Shown here: positions 54,422-63,617 of the stretch, piece after piece
How the letters are laid out: each line of letters begins with the position of its first letter
Position numbering within the stretch: the first letter of the stretch is position 1
Origin: Bog-473 sp963850095
GTDB taxonomy: Bacteria; Actinomycetota; Acidimicrobiia; Acidimicrobiales; RAAP-2
DNA: 64,000 nt
Direction of reading: 5' to 3'
NCBI GenBank assembly: GCA_963850095.1
Contig: CAWKJX010000004.1
Span: 186,001 to 250,000, forward strand
Position numbers and translations under genes: made by a program
The notes under the pieces: model-generated
What the model saw: the letters and a program-made list of their open reading frames with translations, nothing else
Databases searched by the model: none
What the model was told of the DNA's origin: nothing

Positions 54422-54612
54422 CCACCTGGCAGGGGTGCCGCGAGCACCTCTGGCGGCCCGCAGCATGGCCACCTCCATTCGACCTGCCGGATAAGCTTGT
54501 CGGGGTCCGCTGCCGTGAACGCACCATTCATCCTGGGCTGGCACCCACCCTTCTCCCTCGGCACTGGTTCCGAGGCGGCGTGACTGCGTTCACCGTCTGG
54601 TGCACCCACACG

Positions 54613-55167
54613 TCAGGGCCGCGTGAGGACCCAGCGTGTGACATTGAAGCGTTGCCCTTCAGCGATGGGGTGCGCCGCGTCGGAGACGATCGCGTCGAGG
54701 TCGAACCCAACTTTCTCCGCCACTCGCTCCGAGGCGCGGTTTCCCATCATCGTCTGCAGCTCGACGATTTGAAGCCCGACCTGCTCGAACGCCCAGCCCG
54801 TCGCGAGCGTCAGTGCCCTCGTCGCCACACCTTCGTTCCGTGCCCATGCGGCCACCCAATAGCCCGCCACAGCTTTGCGGTCCTTCCAATCGATGGGGCG
54901 CAGGCCGACCGCGCCGATGAAATCGCCGTCCGGAGCCTTCGTGATGGCGAACTCCGCTCCTTCGCCCCGTTCCCACAGACCACGGTGCGTCCGTATCCAC
55001 CCCGACGCGTGCTCCTCTCGGTAAGGCCACGGGATTGTCGCCGTCCACTTGGAGATCTCACGGTCTTGGCATGCCGCCGTGACGGCCGCGACGTCGGCCA
55101 TCTCAAAAGGGCGGATGAAGATCGATCCGTCCGTCAGCGGGGTCACCACTCGGGGAAGGGCCGGCAC
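54613..55167 (-). CDS. GNAT acetyltransferase (RimJ/RimL-like)
   Basis: About 184 residues. LTDGSIFIRPFEMADVAAVTAAC opens the RimJ-type GNAT fold, and GYWVAAWARNEGVATRALTLA holds the acetyl-CoA loop (R/NxGxA). MMGNRASERVAEKVGFDLDAI is the C-terminal motif. Members acetylate ribosomal-protein N-termini or small molecules; this one's target is unknown. The GTG at 55167 is the first of several near-equivalent starts. Downstream (to 54422) is gene-free. Confidence 0.82.
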   Translation of the reverse strand: MPALPRVVTPLTDGSIFIRPFEMADVAAVTAACQDREISKWTATIPWPYREEHASGWIRTHRGLWERGEGAEFAITKAPDGDFIGAVGLRPIDWKDRKAVAGYWVAAWARNEGVATRALTLATGWAFEQVGLQIVELQTMMGNRASERVAEKVGFDLDAIVSDAAHPIAEGQRFNVTRWVLTRP

Positions 55168-55250
55168 CCGAAGAAGGTTAGGACGCTCACGTCTCGGCTC
55201 CCCGCGGACAGAGGCACCACTGAACCGCAGCCGGAAAGGAGTTCTGGCCC

Positions 55251-55527
55251 CTACCCGTGGGCAGACGAAAGGAACTTCCGGGTCAGGCGTGCCACCGTGT
55301 CGGGCCGTTCGTCGAGCGCGAAATGGCCGGCATCGAGAATGTGGACTTCCGCGCTGGGCACGTCGCGCCGGTACGCGTCGGCTTCTTCGACCTGGAACGA
55401 CGGATCGTAGCGACCTCACAGGACGAGGAGCGGCGGTTGGTGCCGGCGAAGCCACTCCTGCCAGGCCGGGTAGCTCGCGACGTTGGTCCGGTAGTCGTAG
55501 AACAGGTCCCATCTGGGTGTCGCCCTG
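55251..55527 (-). pseudogene. C-terminal remnant of an alpha/beta-hydrolase (epoxide hydrolase-like)
   Basis: Read on the minus strand the segment gives DLFYDYRTNVASYPAWQEWL, then RRHQPPLLVL, a TGA, and GRYDPSF with HILDAGHFALDERPD and a stop at 55251. This is the C-terminal third of an alpha/beta-hydrolase: WGRYDPSF (acidic residue) and GHFALDE (catalytic histidine) are the expected motifs. The TGA replaces the tryptophan of LVLWGRYD by one base change. The nucleophile half is missing. It fills most of the gap between the acetyltransferase and kinase-like genes. Confidence 0.75.
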
Positions 55528-55541
55528 GCCCTCGCCAAGGA

Positions 55542-56372
55542 TCAGGCTTCGACAGTTGGCCGATCGAGCAATTTCGCGACCAGCGCATCGCGGATGGCCT
55601 CGTGGCGTGGCCGAAACTCGCCCTGAAACCACTCGAGGTGGAGAAGCTCGATGATGAGGGCGCAGAGCCAGAAGACGGTGGGGTCGGTACGGATCCGGCC
55701 CTCCACGGCCGATCTGGCGTCGGGGACATCGACGAGCACGAACCACAGGAAAGCCAGGTCGTAGCCGTCCGGGTAGAGTCCCGCCCACTCCCAGTCGACG
55801 AGAGACAATGTGCCGTCGGCCGCCACGATGTTGCTCGGGTTGATGTCGGCATGGGCAAAGACCCATCGGATGTCGATCCGCGACCTCACCTGTTGGAGGA
55901 CCAGGTACTCGCTCTCGGTGAGCAACCCGACCTGACGGGCTCGGCGTAACCGGTTCTGGATCGGCAGCCGGCGGAGCCAGCGGGGCCGGGGACGGTAGGA
56001 GGGGAGCGCGGTGGCGAGGGAGATGAGCCCTTCGAGGTCCCCGCCGGTCAGGTCGAGGGGGAATTTGGGGCCGAGGCGGTGGCCGTCGATGGCCTCGAAT
56101 TCGAGTGTGCGGGCCTTTCTGTCCCAGCCGACCAGTCGTGGGGTCGGTACGGCCGGGCGATGGCGCGTGAGGAGCTGGTTGACCCGCAGCTCGTAGGCGA
56201 AGTGGCGTGCCCAGGGCTCTGAGCCCGCATGGTGATGTTCGAGGATGGTGGCTCGGGGACCGAGATTGCCGGCGTTGGCCGCGGGGTCGTGGCGTTTCGT
56301 GACCCGGGTGCCGTCGGCGGACCATTGCAGCGTCGACAGGTTGGTCCTCACCGTGTGCGATGAGCTGGTCAT
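55542..56372 (-). CDS. aminoglycoside phosphotransferase-like protein
   Basis: A 276-residue APH-fold protein. The catalytic loop is VFAHADINPSNIVA near residue 172 (HxDxxxxN) and the metal motif LVDWEWAGLYPDGYD near 191-205. The N-terminal lobe is short and basic (TKRHDP). The first motif reads HADINPSN, typical of the more divergent kinases. Substrate unknown. It lies downstream of the fourth repeat exoprotein on the same strand, 72 bases away. Confidence 0.8.
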   Translation of the reverse strand: MTSSSHTVRTNLSTLQWSADGTRVTKRHDPAANAGNLGPRATILEHHHAGSEPWARHFAYELRVNQLLTRHRPAVPTPRLVGWDRKARTLEFEAIDGHRLGPKFPLDLTGGDLEGLISLATALPSYRPRPRWLRRLPIQNRLRRARQVGLLTESEYLVLQQVRSRIDIRWVFAHADINPSNIVAADGTLSLVDWEWAGLYPDGYDLAFLWFVLVDVPDARSAVEGRIRTDPTVFWLCALIIELLHLEWFQGEFRPRHEAIRDALVAKLLDRPTVEA

Positions 56373-56444
56373 TCCGTCACCGGTGCCTGTGGCCTCACGG
56401 GGAACCGGCTGTCCCAGGCTGGGCCGCCCGTCAGCGCGGTCTGG

Positions 56445-58041
56445 TCAACAGGCGTAGTCCTCGTCGTACTGCTGGCTGTTGTACTGGACGAGGATCGGCG
56501 GTCCCGGTAGCTGCGCGTTGTGGTTCTGCACCCAGTTGGTGTAGTCGGCTGCACGAGCCCGGGCCGCTGGGCGAGGGCAGGTAGTCGGCCATCCAGTAGG
56601 GCACGCTGGGCTGGTAGTCGCCCACGATCGAGTTCCAGACGCCCGGGCTGGCGTAGATGCCCACGTTCGCCAGTCCCTCGGTCTCGTGCAGCGCGTTCAG
56701 CGCACCCTGGACGAAGGCGGCGTTCGATGCGTCGTTGCCCGACCACGGCATGGCGGGGTCGTTCTCGACGTCGAGCCACCAGGTGACGCCGGTGTCGATG
56801 CCGGAGCGCTGCGCGTCGCCGAAGGCGTCGATGCCCGCTTGATACCCCGCGTTGCAGGCATCCGTCGAGTCGAAGCTGCAGCCGGGTTCGCTCGTGCTCG
56901 ACGTCTGATACGTCAAGAACGTGTAGAGGTTGAGCCCGGCCCCGGCCCAGGCCGCCTCGGCCGCCAGGCAGGGGTTGGCATAGTTCCCGGACTGCCCCGC
57001 CTGCGTGGACGTGTCCGACGCCCCGTCCACCTGGACGATGCCGATCTGGTGGTCGCCGGCCGGGAAGTTGGCGGGGCACTGGTAATTGCTGATGTCGTAG
57101 CCGTAGGCGCCTGAGGGGAAGGGCGAGCCGACGAAGGCGCCGTTCCCCGGCGCCTCGGCCATGCCCACAATGGGCCGGTTGAGCGGGTTGGGGGCCGACC
57201 CGAAGTAGTCGGCCGACCCGAAGTTCGAGACCAGGCCCGTGTCGTCGGTGAACCAGTACCCCACGTCGCTCTGTCCCGAGGGCTTTTGCGTCCCGCTCGC
57301 CGTGGTCGCCGCCGCCGCCACGATCGGGTTCTTCAGGGGCAGCCCGCCGAGTGAGCCGTAGAACGGGGCCGTGCCGAAGCTGAAGATGCCGCCGTCGGAG
57401 GCGACCAGGAAGTACCCGCCCCCGTTGGGGTCGGCGATCATGCCGATGACCGGTTTGTTCAGCACGAGCGAGCCCGTCGAGCCGTGGAAGCCGGCATCGC
57501 CGAAGGCGAAAATGCCGCCGTCGGACGCCACCAGCCAGTAGCCCCCGCCGTCGGCCGTGGCCGCCATGCCGACCACCGGTTTGTTGAGCACCATCGACCC
57601 CGTCGACCCGTAGAAGTCGGCATCGCCGAAGGCGAAAATGCCGCCGTCGGAAGCCACCAGCCAGTAGCCCCCGCCGTCGGGGGTCGGGGTCATGCCGACG
57701 ATGGGCTTGTTGAGCACCAGGCTCCCCGTCGAGCCCTGGAAGCCCGCATCGCCGTAGCTGAAAATGCCGCCGTCGGATGCCACGAGCCAGTACCCGGCGC
57801 CGTCCGGGGTGGCCGCCATGCCGACGATGGGCCGGTTGAGCGCCAGCGCCCCGGTCGAGCCGTAGAAGGGTGCGCCGCCGAAGCTGAAGATGCCACCGTC
57901 GGAAGCGACCAACCAGTAGGCAGGCACGCTCGAGCCGGTACCGGCCGCGGCCGATGGGGCGGACGTCGTGACGGCCACGGAGACCAGGGCCAGGAGCGGC
58001 AGTGCCGCGAGGAGGACCGCCAGTGCGGGGCGCCTGATCAA
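56445..58041 (-). CDS. secreted repeat protein with a C-terminal glycosidase-like TIM-barrel domain (frameshifted at the end)
   Basis: About 531 residues after repair. The signal helix LAVLLAALPLLALVSVAVTT is followed by six units of YWLVASDGGIFSFGGAPFYGS type. The C-terminal domain has YGYDISNYQCPANFPAG and a central WWLDVENDPAMPW, which resembles GH25/DUF1906-type peptidoglycan- or glycan-acting barrels with acidic DVE. Near 56556 a surplus base breaks the frame; the repaired end reads ADYTNWVQNHNAQLPGPPIL and closes at the TGA at 56445. The TTG start at 58041 overlaps the DAHP synthase stop (TTGA), so both are co-translated, an odd pairing. Confidence 0.75.
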
Positions 58042-59396
58042 CTTCGAAGGAATTCCGCCACGCGGAACGCGAGGTCGAGCGACTGGCGGGCGTTCAGGCG
58101 GGGGTCACAGGTCGTGGTGTAGCGCGCCCCCAGGTCCCCCTCGAGGATCTCCTCGGCCCCGCCGAGGCACTCGGTCACGTCGTCGCCCGTCAGCTCGACG
58201 TGTACGCCGCCGGGCCAGGTGCCCTCGTCGCGGTGGACGTCGAAGAAGGACCGCACCTCGGAGAGGATGTCGTCGAAGCGCCTGGTCTTGCGCCCGCCTT
58301 CGCTGGTGAAGGTGTTGCCATGCATGGGGTCGCAGGCCCACACCACCGGGTGGCCCTCGGCCTCCACGGCCCGCAGCACCGGTGGCAGCAGCTCACGGAT
58401 CCTCTCCGCCCCGAAGCGGGTGATGAGCGTGAGCCGGCCCGGCACCCGGTCGGGGTTGAGGCGCTCGCACAGGGCCACCACGTCCGACGGCGGGCAGCCC
58501 GGGCCGATTTTGCAGCCGACCGGGTTGTTGATGCCCGACGCGAACTCGACGTGCGCCCCGTCGACCTGGCGGGTGCGGTCGCCGATCCACACCATGTGGG
58601 CCGAGCAGTCGTACCAGTCGCCCGTCAGCGAGTCCTGCCGGGTCAGGCACTCCTCGTAGGGGAGGATCAGCGCCTCGTGGCTCGTCCAGAAGTCGACCTC
58701 GTGCAGCCCCTCCTCCTTGCCCAGGTCGATGCCGCAGGCCGCCATGAAGCGCAGGGCGCGGTCGATCTCCGAGGCGATGTGCTCGTAGCGCTGGCCCTCG
58801 GCCGACGACGCCACGAACTGCTGGTTCCACAGGTGCGCCTGGGACAGATCGGCGAAGCCGCCCTTGGTGAAGGCGCGCAACAGGTTCAGCGTCGACGCCG
58901 ACTGCTGGTAGGCGGCCACCAGGCGCGCCGGGTCGGGCCGCCGCGCCTCGTGCTCGAAGGCCTCGTCGTTCACCATGTGGCCGCGGAAGGCCGGCAGCTC
59001 GGCGTCGCCCACCCGCTCGGTGTCGGCCGAGCGCGGCTTGGCGAACTGCCCGGCGATCCGGCCCACCTTCACCACCGGCACGCCGGCGGCGTACGTCAGC
59101 GCCACCGCCATTTGCAGCATGATCTTGAGCTTGTCCCGGATGGCGTCCGCCGTGTGCTCGGCGAAGGACTCCGCGCAGTCGCCCGCCTGCAGCAGGAAGG
59201 CGTCGCCGTTGGCCACCTGCGCCAGCTGGGCCGTGAGATGGCGCGCCTCACCGGCGAACACCAGGGGCGGCAGGGTGGCCAGCCTGGCCTCCGCCTTCTT
59301 GAGGGCGTCGGCGTCCGGCCAGTCGGGTTGCTGGGCGGCCGGGAACTTGCGCCAGGACGCGGCGCTCCAGGAGGAAGCGGGGGTCTGGCTCGTCAC
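58038..59396 (-). CDS. aroG: class II 3-deoxy-7-phosphoheptulonate (DAHP) synthase
   Basis: First enzyme of the shikimate pathway, class II (plant/mycobacterial) type, 452 residues. QAGDCAESFAEH, KVGRIAGQFAKPRS, HMVWIGDRTRQVDGAHVEF, INNPVGCKIGPG, WACDPMHGNTF and DDVTECLGG are the class signatures, including the metal cysteine and histidine. The GTG at 59396 has TAACCT six bases upstream, so it may be leaderless. It diverges from the luciferase-like gene across a 32-base gap. Confidence 0.95.
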   Translation of the reverse strand: MTSQTPASSWSAASWRKFPAAQQPDWPDADALKKAEARLATLPPLVFAGEARHLTAQLAQVANGDAFLLQAGDCAESFAEHTADAIRDKLKIMLQMAVALTYAAGVPVVKVGRIAGQFAKPRSADTERVGDAELPAFRGHMVNDEAFEHEARRPDPARLVAAYQQSASTLNLLRAFTKGGFADLSQAHLWNQQFVASSAEGQRYEHIASEIDRALRFMAACGIDLGKEEGLHEVDFWTSHEALILPYEECLTRQDSLTGDWYDCSAHMVWIGDRTRQVDGAHVEFASGINNPVGCKIGPGCPPSDVVALCERLNPDRVPGRLTLITRFGAERIRELLPPVLRAVEAEGHPVVWACDPMHGNTFTSEGGRKTRRFDDILSEVRSFFDVHRDEGTWPGGVHVELTGDDVTECLGGAEEILEGDLGARYTTTCDPRLNARQSLDLAFRVAEFLRS

Positions 59397-59402
59397 CGCA
59401 CC

Positions 59403-59408
59403 AGGTTA
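59403..59408 (-). promoter_or_regulatory. candidate leaderless -10 element
   Basis: On the minus strand TAACCT lies six bases before the GTG of the DAHP synthase gene. Confidence 0.5.
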
Positions 59409-59414
59409 ACGCCG

Positions 59415-59420
59415 TAGGAT
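59415..59420 (+). promoter_or_regulatory. candidate leaderless -10 element
   Basis: TAGGAT lies eight bases before the ATG of the luciferase-like gene. With the opposite element at 59403-59408 both promoters fit in a 32-base gap. Confidence 0.5.
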
Positions 59421-59428
59421 CGGCCCAC

Positions 59429-60358
59429 ATGGCCGCCTTCCGCTTCACCCTGCAGCTCGAGGGCGCTGCATCCCCTGCTGCCTGGCGTGATCTGGCGCGC
59501 CAGGCGGAGGACCTGGGCTACTCGACGCTCTACATCCCCGATCATCTCGGGGACCAGTGGGGCCCCCTGGTCGCGTTGAGCGTGGCGGCCGAGGCCACCA
59601 CGACGCTGCGGGTCGGCACGCTCGTGCTCGACAACGACTTCCGCCATCCGGTCGTGCTGGCCAAGGAGGCAGCCACGCTCGACCTCGTCTCCGACGGCCG
59701 CTTCGAGCTCGGCCTGGGCGCCGGCTGGATGACGAGCGACTACGACCAGTCGGGCATCGCCATGGACGCGCCGTCGGTGCGGGTGGCGCGCCTGGCCGAG
59801 AGCATCGACATCATGAAGGCGTTGTGGACCGACGGGCGCGCCACCTTCGAGGGCGAGCACTACCGGGTGCACGAGGCGATCGGGTCCCCGCGTCCCGTCA
59901 CGCCCGGTGGCCCGCCGCTCGTCATCGGCGGGGGGAGCAAGCGCATCCTCACGCTGGCCGGGCAGCACGCGCAGATCGTCAGCGTCGTGCCGAGCCTGGC
60001 CGCCGGCGTCGTCGGTCCCGAGGTCGCCGGGGAGGTTCTGGTCGAGAAGTACGCCGATCGCGTGCGCTGGGCCCGCCAGGCGGCCGGCGACCGCGCCGGC
60101 GATCTCGAATTCCAGTGTTGGACCGTGACCGTGCAGGTGGTGCCCAACGCGGGCGAGGTCATAGAGATGATGGCGTCGGCCTTCGACCTCACGCCCGAGC
60201 AGTTGCGCGCCACGCCCGCCGCGCTCATCGGCACGGTCGGGGAGATCGCCGACACGTTGCGCAAGCGGCGGGAGGAGCTCGGCTTCACCAACATCGTCGT
60301 GCACCAGCCCGAGATGGAAGCGCTGGCGCCGGTGATCGCGGAACTTGCCGGTACCTGA
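59429..60358 (+). CDS. LLM class F420-dependent oxidoreductase (TIGR03621-like)
   Basis: A 309-residue luciferase-like monooxygenase-fold protein, probably using coenzyme F420 as many actinobacterial members do. RQAEDLGYSTLYIPDHLGDQWGP is the N-terminal strand and helix, LGLGAGWMTSDY the conserved cofactor loop, and VIGGGSKRILTLAGQHA the later phosphate-binding strand. The substrate is unknown. It is transcribed divergently from aroG. Its 3' end overlaps the TTG start of nadD by 14 bases. Confidence 0.88.
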   Translation: MAAFRFTLQLEGAASPAAWRDLARQAEDLGYSTLYIPDHLGDQWGPLVALSVAAEATTTLRVGTLVLDNDFRHPVVLAKEAATLDLVSDGRFELGLGAGWMTSDYDQSGIAMDAPSVRVARLAESIDIMKALWTDGRATFEGEHYRVHEAIGSPRPVTPGGPPLVIGGGSKRILTLAGQHAQIVSVVPSLAAGVVGPEVAGEVLVEKYADRVRWARQAAGDRAGDLEFQCWTVTVQVVPNAGEVIEMMASAFDLTPEQLRATPAALIGTVGEIADTLRKRREELGFTNIVVHQPEMEALAPVIAELAGT

Positions 60359-60953
60359 CGTCCCGGCCCGCGTCGGCATCCTCGGGGGGACCTTCGACCC
60401 GCCGCACGTCGGGCACCTGGCCGCCGCCCGCGCCGCCATCGACGCGCTCGGGCTCGACCGCCTCCTGCTCGTCGTGGCCAACGACCCCTGGCAGAAGTCC
60501 GGCTCCCGGCGGGTGTCGCCCGCCGAGGACCGCTACGCCCTGACCGAGGCCCTGGCCGAGCAGATCCCGGCCGCCGAGGCGAGCCGGCTCGAGCTCGACC
60601 GCGGCGGGCCGTCCTACTCGGTGGACACGGCCGAGGAGGTCCGGGCCGCCACGCCCGGCCTGCTCGACCTCTTCCTGGTGGTCGGCGCCGACCTGGCCCC
60701 CGAACTGGACTCCTGGCACCGCCCCGACGTCCTGAAGCGCCTGGTCACGGTGGCCGTCGTGTCACGGCCCTCGGGGTCGGCCGCCGGCGTCCCCCCTGGT
60801 TGGCGGGTGATCCGGGTCGACGGCCCCCAGGAGGCCGTCTCCAGTTCGGAGGTGCGCGAGCGCCTGGCCGCGGGCGAGCCCGTCGAGGGCCTGGTGCCCG
60901 AATCCGTCATCCGTTGCATCGAGCGCCGCGCTCTGTACGCTGTGGGCAGATGA
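60345..60953 (+). CDS. nadD: nicotinate-nucleotide adenylyltransferase
   Basis: A 202-residue enzyme making deamido-NAD. The nucleotidyltransferase motif GGTFDPPHVGHL is at residues 14-25, VANDPWQKSGSR follows, and SSSEVRERL near the C-terminus is the second signature. A TTG start is inferred at 60345, overlapping the upstream gene; the next in-frame ATG or GTG would cut into the core. The small membrane protein gene overlaps its stop (ATGA). Confidence 0.94.
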   Translation: MPVPDVPARVGILGGTFDPPHVGHLAAARAAIDALGLDRLLLVVANDPWQKSGSRRVSPAEDRYALTEALAEQIPAAEASRLELDRGGPSYSVDTAEEVRAATPGLLDLFLVVGADLAPELDSWHRPDVLKRLVTVAVVSRPSGSAAGVPPGWRVIRVDGPQEAVSSSEVRERLAAGEPVEGLVPESVIRCIERRALYAVGR

Positions 60954-61153
60954 GCGCCATGCCGGCCAGGGTGACGGAGCTGCCCGACGGTCCCGTCGTG
61001 GTTGCGGTCCCCGAGCCGGTACAGCGCCGGGCCGACCGGCGGGCCGAGCAGAGGCTGGCCCGGCGCGACCGCAGGCGTTGGGCCTTCATCGGCAGTGCCG
61101 TGCTGGTCGGCTCGTTCGGGCTGACGGTGGGGATCCTGGACGTGCTCCGTTGA
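60950..61153 (+). CDS. small membrane protein between nadD and rsfS
   Basis: A 67-residue protein with an arginine-rich cytoplasmic half (QRRADRRAEQRLARRDRRR) and one C-terminal hydrophobic helix (WAFIGSAVLVGSFGLTVGI). The start overlaps the nadD stop (ATGA) and its stop overlaps the rsfS TTG (TTGA). I do not recognise the family. In many actinobacteria a LytR-CpsA-Psr-type or hypothetical membrane protein lies at this position, so it may be a reduced relative or an unrelated small protein. Confidence 0.7.
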   Translation: MSAMPARVTELPDGPVVVAVPEPVQRRADRRAEQRLARRDRRRWAFIGSAVLVGSFGLTVGILDVLR

Positions 61154-61539
61154 CCCCAGGGTTGGGCGTGCACGTCCAGCTGCCGCCGGCGGTGGCCACC
61201 GCCGCCGAGTCGGCCGACGCCAAGCTCGGCCGTGACACCGTCGTCCTGGCCATGGGGGAGCTCTTCGGCGTGGTCGACGCGTTCGTCATCACCAGCGCGG
61301 CGAACACCCGCCACGTGCGCACCCTGGTCGAGGAGATCGAGAAGGGCGTCAAGGCGGCGCACGGCGCCGGCCCGCTGCGCACCGAGGGATTGGCCGACGC
61401 GACCTGGGTCCTCATGGACTACGGCGACTTCATTGTGCACGTGTTCCTGCAGGAGACACGCGAGTACTACGACCTCGAACACCTGTGGTCGGGCGCGCCC
61501 CGGGTGCCCTGGCGGGCCGAGGTCGAGCACGCCGGATGA
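61150..61539 (+). CDS. rsfS: ribosome silencing factor RsfS/Iojap
   Basis: About 129 residues. DTVVLAMGELFGVVDAFVITSA and WVLMDYGDFIVHVFLQETREYY, with DLEHLW after it, are the RsfS signatures. The protein binds uL14 and blocks subunit joining in starvation. The start is a TTG at 61150 overlapping the previous stop; a GTG at 61168 is an alternative. nadD-rsfS is a widely conserved neighbourhood. Confidence 0.93.
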   Translation: MTPGLGVHVQLPPAVATAAESADAKLGRDTVVLAMGELFGVVDAFVITSAANTRHVRTLVEEIEKGVKAAHGAGPLRTEGLADATWVLMDYGDFIVHVFLQETREYYDLEHLWSGAPRVPWRAEVEHAG

Positions 61540-61579
61540 CCCGCCAACCGCTCTCGGTCCACCGGCGACGGCGCGGACG

Positions 61580-62166
61580 TCAGAGGAAATCGATGACGTA
61601 GACGGGCCCGGCGACCTCCGAGCCGTTGGCCACCGGGACGCTCGTGCGCTGCCCGTCGATCTGGAAGAGCACGCCCGTGCCGTTGCCGTTCTCCGCGGCC
61701 ACGGTGGCGACAATCTGCCCCACCGCCAACTCGGTGTCTGTCCCGTTGATTTCGCCGAACGCGCTGTTCATGTTGACGGTGACGATGTTGCCGGCGCGGT
61801 GGTGGTCGACAGCACCGCCACGTTGCTCGGGATGGCCGTGGACGGATGTTGTTGGCGCCTCGACAGCGGTAGGGCCGGCCATGAGCGCGTCCAAAATGGC
61901 GGTCAGGGACGCCGAGCCCGACGCCAGGAGCGCTGGCGCCGGCTGCAGCTGGCCGGTGTTCTGGTCCGACGAAGAAGACCTTCACCGCGACGTATGACTT
62001 GGGTTGCGTGGTGGTCGTCGTGGCAGGTTGCGGGTTCCAGCAGGTTGAACGGCATCTTGGACGGCGCAATGGACACCGGCGCGCCCTGGGTCGGAATGGC
62101 GCAGGCGGCCGGCCAGCAGGGCGACGCAGGCCCACCAACAATGGCGGTCCGCAGGCGCCGGCTCAT
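61580..62166 (-). CDS. lpqB: LpqB-like lipoprotein with GerMN domain (several frameshifts)
   Basis: A short lipoprotein gene broken in several places. MSRRLRTAIVGG leads to a lipobox-like ACAIPTQ, where a cysteine should be lipidated. The next frame holds ATTTTTQPKSYVAVKVFFVG, then SLTAILDALMAGP, and the end GNIVTVNMNSAFGEINGTD with a tail to YVIDFL. These are the strands of a GerMN (spore-germination/Gmad) domain. The ATG overlaps the mtrB stop. It matches the position of lpqB in mtrA-mtrB-lpqB, but a ~190-residue product would have only the GerMN part, without the large C-terminal domain of mycobacterial LpqB. At least three indels are needed to read it through. Confidence 0.65.
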
Positions 62167-63615
62167 GGCTCGCGCCCGTCCCAGGCCTCGTCGCCGGACT
62201 CGTCCCCGTCGAGCACGGGCAGCGAGAGGACGAAGCGCGCGCCGCCCGGCGGTGAGGATTCGACGCGCACGTCGCCGTGCATGACGTGCATGTGCTCGGC
62301 CACCAGCGCCAGCCCGAGACCGCTGCCCGTGCCGGCGCCGCGCCGGCCCGAGGCCGAGCCGCGGTAGAAGCGCTCGAAGACCTTGGTGCGCTCGCCCGGG
62401 TCGATGCCCGGCCCGGCGTCGTCCACCGTCACCTCCACCTCCTCCTCCTGTCCGCCCGGCCGCACGGTGATCTCGGTCACGCCGCCGCCGTAGTGGGCGG
62501 CGTTCTCCATCAGGTTGGCCATCACCCGCTCGAAGCGGCGCTTGTCCACCCCCACATGCCACTCCCGCACGGCGTCGTCGACCAGCACCGCCGGTGCCGG
62601 GCCCGACCCGGACACCGTCCAGGCTGCGCGTGCCGGCCTCGACCGAGCGCTCGACCAGCTCGGCCACGTTCACCTCCTCCAAGAAGACGTCCACGGAGCC
62701 GGCGTCGACCCGCGACATCTCGAGCAGGTCGGCCACCAGGCGCTGGAAGCGGCGCAGGTCGGCGCCGAGCAGCAGGAGGGCCCGCTGCGAACGGGGCGCC
62801 AGCTGGTCGCGCTCGGCCTCGAGCACCTCGAGCGTGGCGGCCAGGGTGGTGAGCGGCGACCGCAGCTCGTGGCTGACGTCGGAGTTGAAGCGCGCTTCGC
62901 GCTCGATGCGCTCCTGCAGCTGGTCGACCATGGCGTTGAAGGAGTTGGTCAGGCCGAGCAGGTCGGGGTCGGCGGCGTCGGGGTCCAGCCGGGTGTCGAG
63001 CTCGCCGCTGGCAATGGCGCCGGCGGCGCGGCGACACGGCGGCCAGCGGTCGCAGCGAGCGCGTCGCTGGCGAAGCGGCCCAGGCCGATGCCGAGCAGCG
63101 TCGTGAAGATGCCGGCGACGAAGAGGGTGAGGCCGAGGACGCGCAGCGTGTGGTCGAGGTCGGACAGGTCGAAGACCTCGAAGTAGTGCGGCCTGCACCG
63201 ATGGGATCGGCACCCCGACGACGATCTCGGCCGTGCCGGCCGAGCTGCGGTAGGTCTGCGTGGCCGCGGTGCCGGCCAGCACCTCGTGGCGCAGCTGCAC
63301 CGGGATGGAGGACGCGTTGACCGAGAGGGAGGACACGTAGGACTTGGCCCCGTGGTACAGGACCGAGTGGGCGGTGCCGGCGTCGCCGGCGTCGATGGAG
63401 GCGAGGAGCGTCACGTAGTGCTTGTCGCCGCCCTCCAGCAGGTTGCTCCGCACCAGCACGGCGTTGGCGAAGGCCTGGTGCTGGGCGGCCGACTCGCGCC
63501 CGGCCAGGAGGAAGTGGCGGGTGGTGAAGTAGGAGAGGCCGCCCATGAAGATGGACAGGACGAGGGCGCCGAGCCCGAAGACCGCCGTGATGCGGGCCCC
63601 GATGCCCAGCTTCAT
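62163..63615 (-). CDS. mtrB: two-component sensor histidine kinase MtrB-like (several frameshifts)
   Basis: About 484 residues after repair. The first membrane helix is VFGLGALVLSIFMGGLSYF, followed by an extracytoplasmic region and a second helix with FVAGIFTTLLGIGLGRF in a shifted frame. HAMP then leads to HisKA FNSDVSHELRSPLTTLAATL, with the phosphorylated histidine. The ATPase domain has RVMANLMENAAHYGG (N box), DAGPGIDPGERTKVFERFYR (G1/F) and GTGSGLGLALVAEHM (G2). Breaks lie near 63192, 63075, 63025 and 62615. The ATG at 63615 follows two bases after the mtrA stop. MtrAB governs cell-wall and osmotic responses in actinobacteria. Confidence 0.8.
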
Positions 63616-63617
63616 GG

